From: Malurus cyaneus samueli
Lineage: Eukaryota > Chordata > Aves > Passeriformes > Maluridae
Direction of reading: 5' to 3'
NCBI GenBank assembly: GCA_009741485.1
Contig: CM019214.1
Span: 22,156,267 to 22,220,266 of the forward strand
DNA: 64,000 bases
The notes under the pieces were generated by a model. It saw nothing but the letters and a program-made list of their open reading frames with translations, searched no databases and was not told where the DNA came from. The translations under genes were made by a program, and so were the position numbers. This document shows, in pieces, positions 63,377 through 64,000 of the stretch (its first letter is position 1; every line of letters starts with the position of its first letter).

Positions 63377-64000
63377 TTATAGTAACTCTTTATGATCAGT
63401 GGCAAACCTATATCTACTGTTTGGGGTGAAATTATTATAACTCCTAGTCTCTCACTCTTTTCAACCAATAAACATTAATTGTTTTTTTTTTTTTTTTTTT
63501 CTGGCTGATTTTCTGCACCAAGTAATCAAATAATTGACACAGACACAACAATAAGATTCAGAATAGTTATATTACTTTACATTACAGTCAAAATTTGAAA
63601 CAAAATTTGATGTGATTCTGAGTTTGTTTATATGCCAACATGCCCTCTTGCATAACTATAACACTTACAGAATTGCTTTTAAATATATGACAATATCTCA
63701 CAAACCCCCCCCTTTGAAATATTATTTTCCTTCAAATTTTCTACATTAATATTTTTAAAATATTAGAGCTTTTCTTCATATGAGAAAGAACAATAAGAAC
63801 AAGGACCATGAATGTGCATCATATTACTGATATATGAAATATATAAACAGGTTGTGTATCTGTATATGCACACATATTTTTCCAAACTTTTGCCGTTCAA
63901 CTCAGTAATAGACATAACACTTTAGGATCAGATAGCATTCTAAGGACCTCCTTTTTGATCTGGGAGCTCCTTGTCATGACTTGGTTCCATTTTGTTCCAA
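63377..64000. other. Non-coding unique DNA, no gene seen
   Basis: AT-rich flank of the LTR with the T19 run at 63482 and a C8-containing stretch near 63705. No gene or element was recognised. Confidence 0.55.
63482..63500. repeat. Poly(T) run of 19
   Basis: T19 following AATAAACATTAATTG, about 105 bp beyond the ERVK-like LTR. Confidence 0.85.

Noticed and set aside
1..64000. CRISPR arrays, tRNA, rRNA or operon-like gene clusters
   Set aside because: No regularly spaced direct repeats, no recognisable tRNA or rRNA blocks, and no dense same-strand coding frames. The CR1 and LTR content shows vertebrate nuclear DNA.

Overview
ORGANISM: The window looks like AT-rich, non-coding avian nuclear DNA, more likely neoavian or passerine than chicken (the lineage call is weak). 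The main evidence is at least six fragments of CR1, the dominant bird LINE. Four keep a recognisable C-terminal part of the ORF2 reverse transcriptase, and several end in the CR1 3' signature built on the ATTCTATG octamer. Several avian endogenous-retrovirus LTRs, present as solo or partial copies, add to this. There is no prokaryotic-style gene density, and I see no intact host gene, convincing exon, tRNA, rRNA or CRISPR. All longer open frames either lie inside CR1 or look like chance frames in AT-rich DNA. LAYOUT: 1-3363 unique DNA with an A-rich patch. 3364-4002 CR1 (minus), directly followed by one copy of an unidentified ~135-bp repeat whose second copy is at 6691-6823. 6824-16160 mostly unique, with a candidate LTR near 11575-11955 and several homopolymers. 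16165-16643 CR1 (plus). 21340-21937 ERVL-type solo LTR. 24584-25821 a 1.24-kb solo LTR flanked by a perfect 5-bp duplication, with a CR1 3' end just downstream (25895-26080). 30780-31038 and 34661-35245 two fragments of one LTR family in opposite orientation. 38100-38162 a T43 run and a 20-N assembly gap. 41261-44260 a dense cluster: CR1 (minus), LTR (minus), much older CR1 (plus). 48968-49497 a CR1 (minus) missing its 3' end. 49500-62923 a 13-kb stretch with almost no recognisable transposon. 62924-63376 an ERVK-like LTR with a TATA box. INTERPRETATION: This reads as part of a gene desert or a very long intron. It records successive retroelement insertions of different age, and no genes act together here. 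I found no evidence for a novel biological system. The most useful leads are the unidentified repeat pair, the strongly diverged CR1 in the cluster, the 166-codon CR1 open frame and the transposon-poor tracts, which could hold conserved regulatory DNA. Repeat-family names come from recalled consensus patterns and were not checked by any search.
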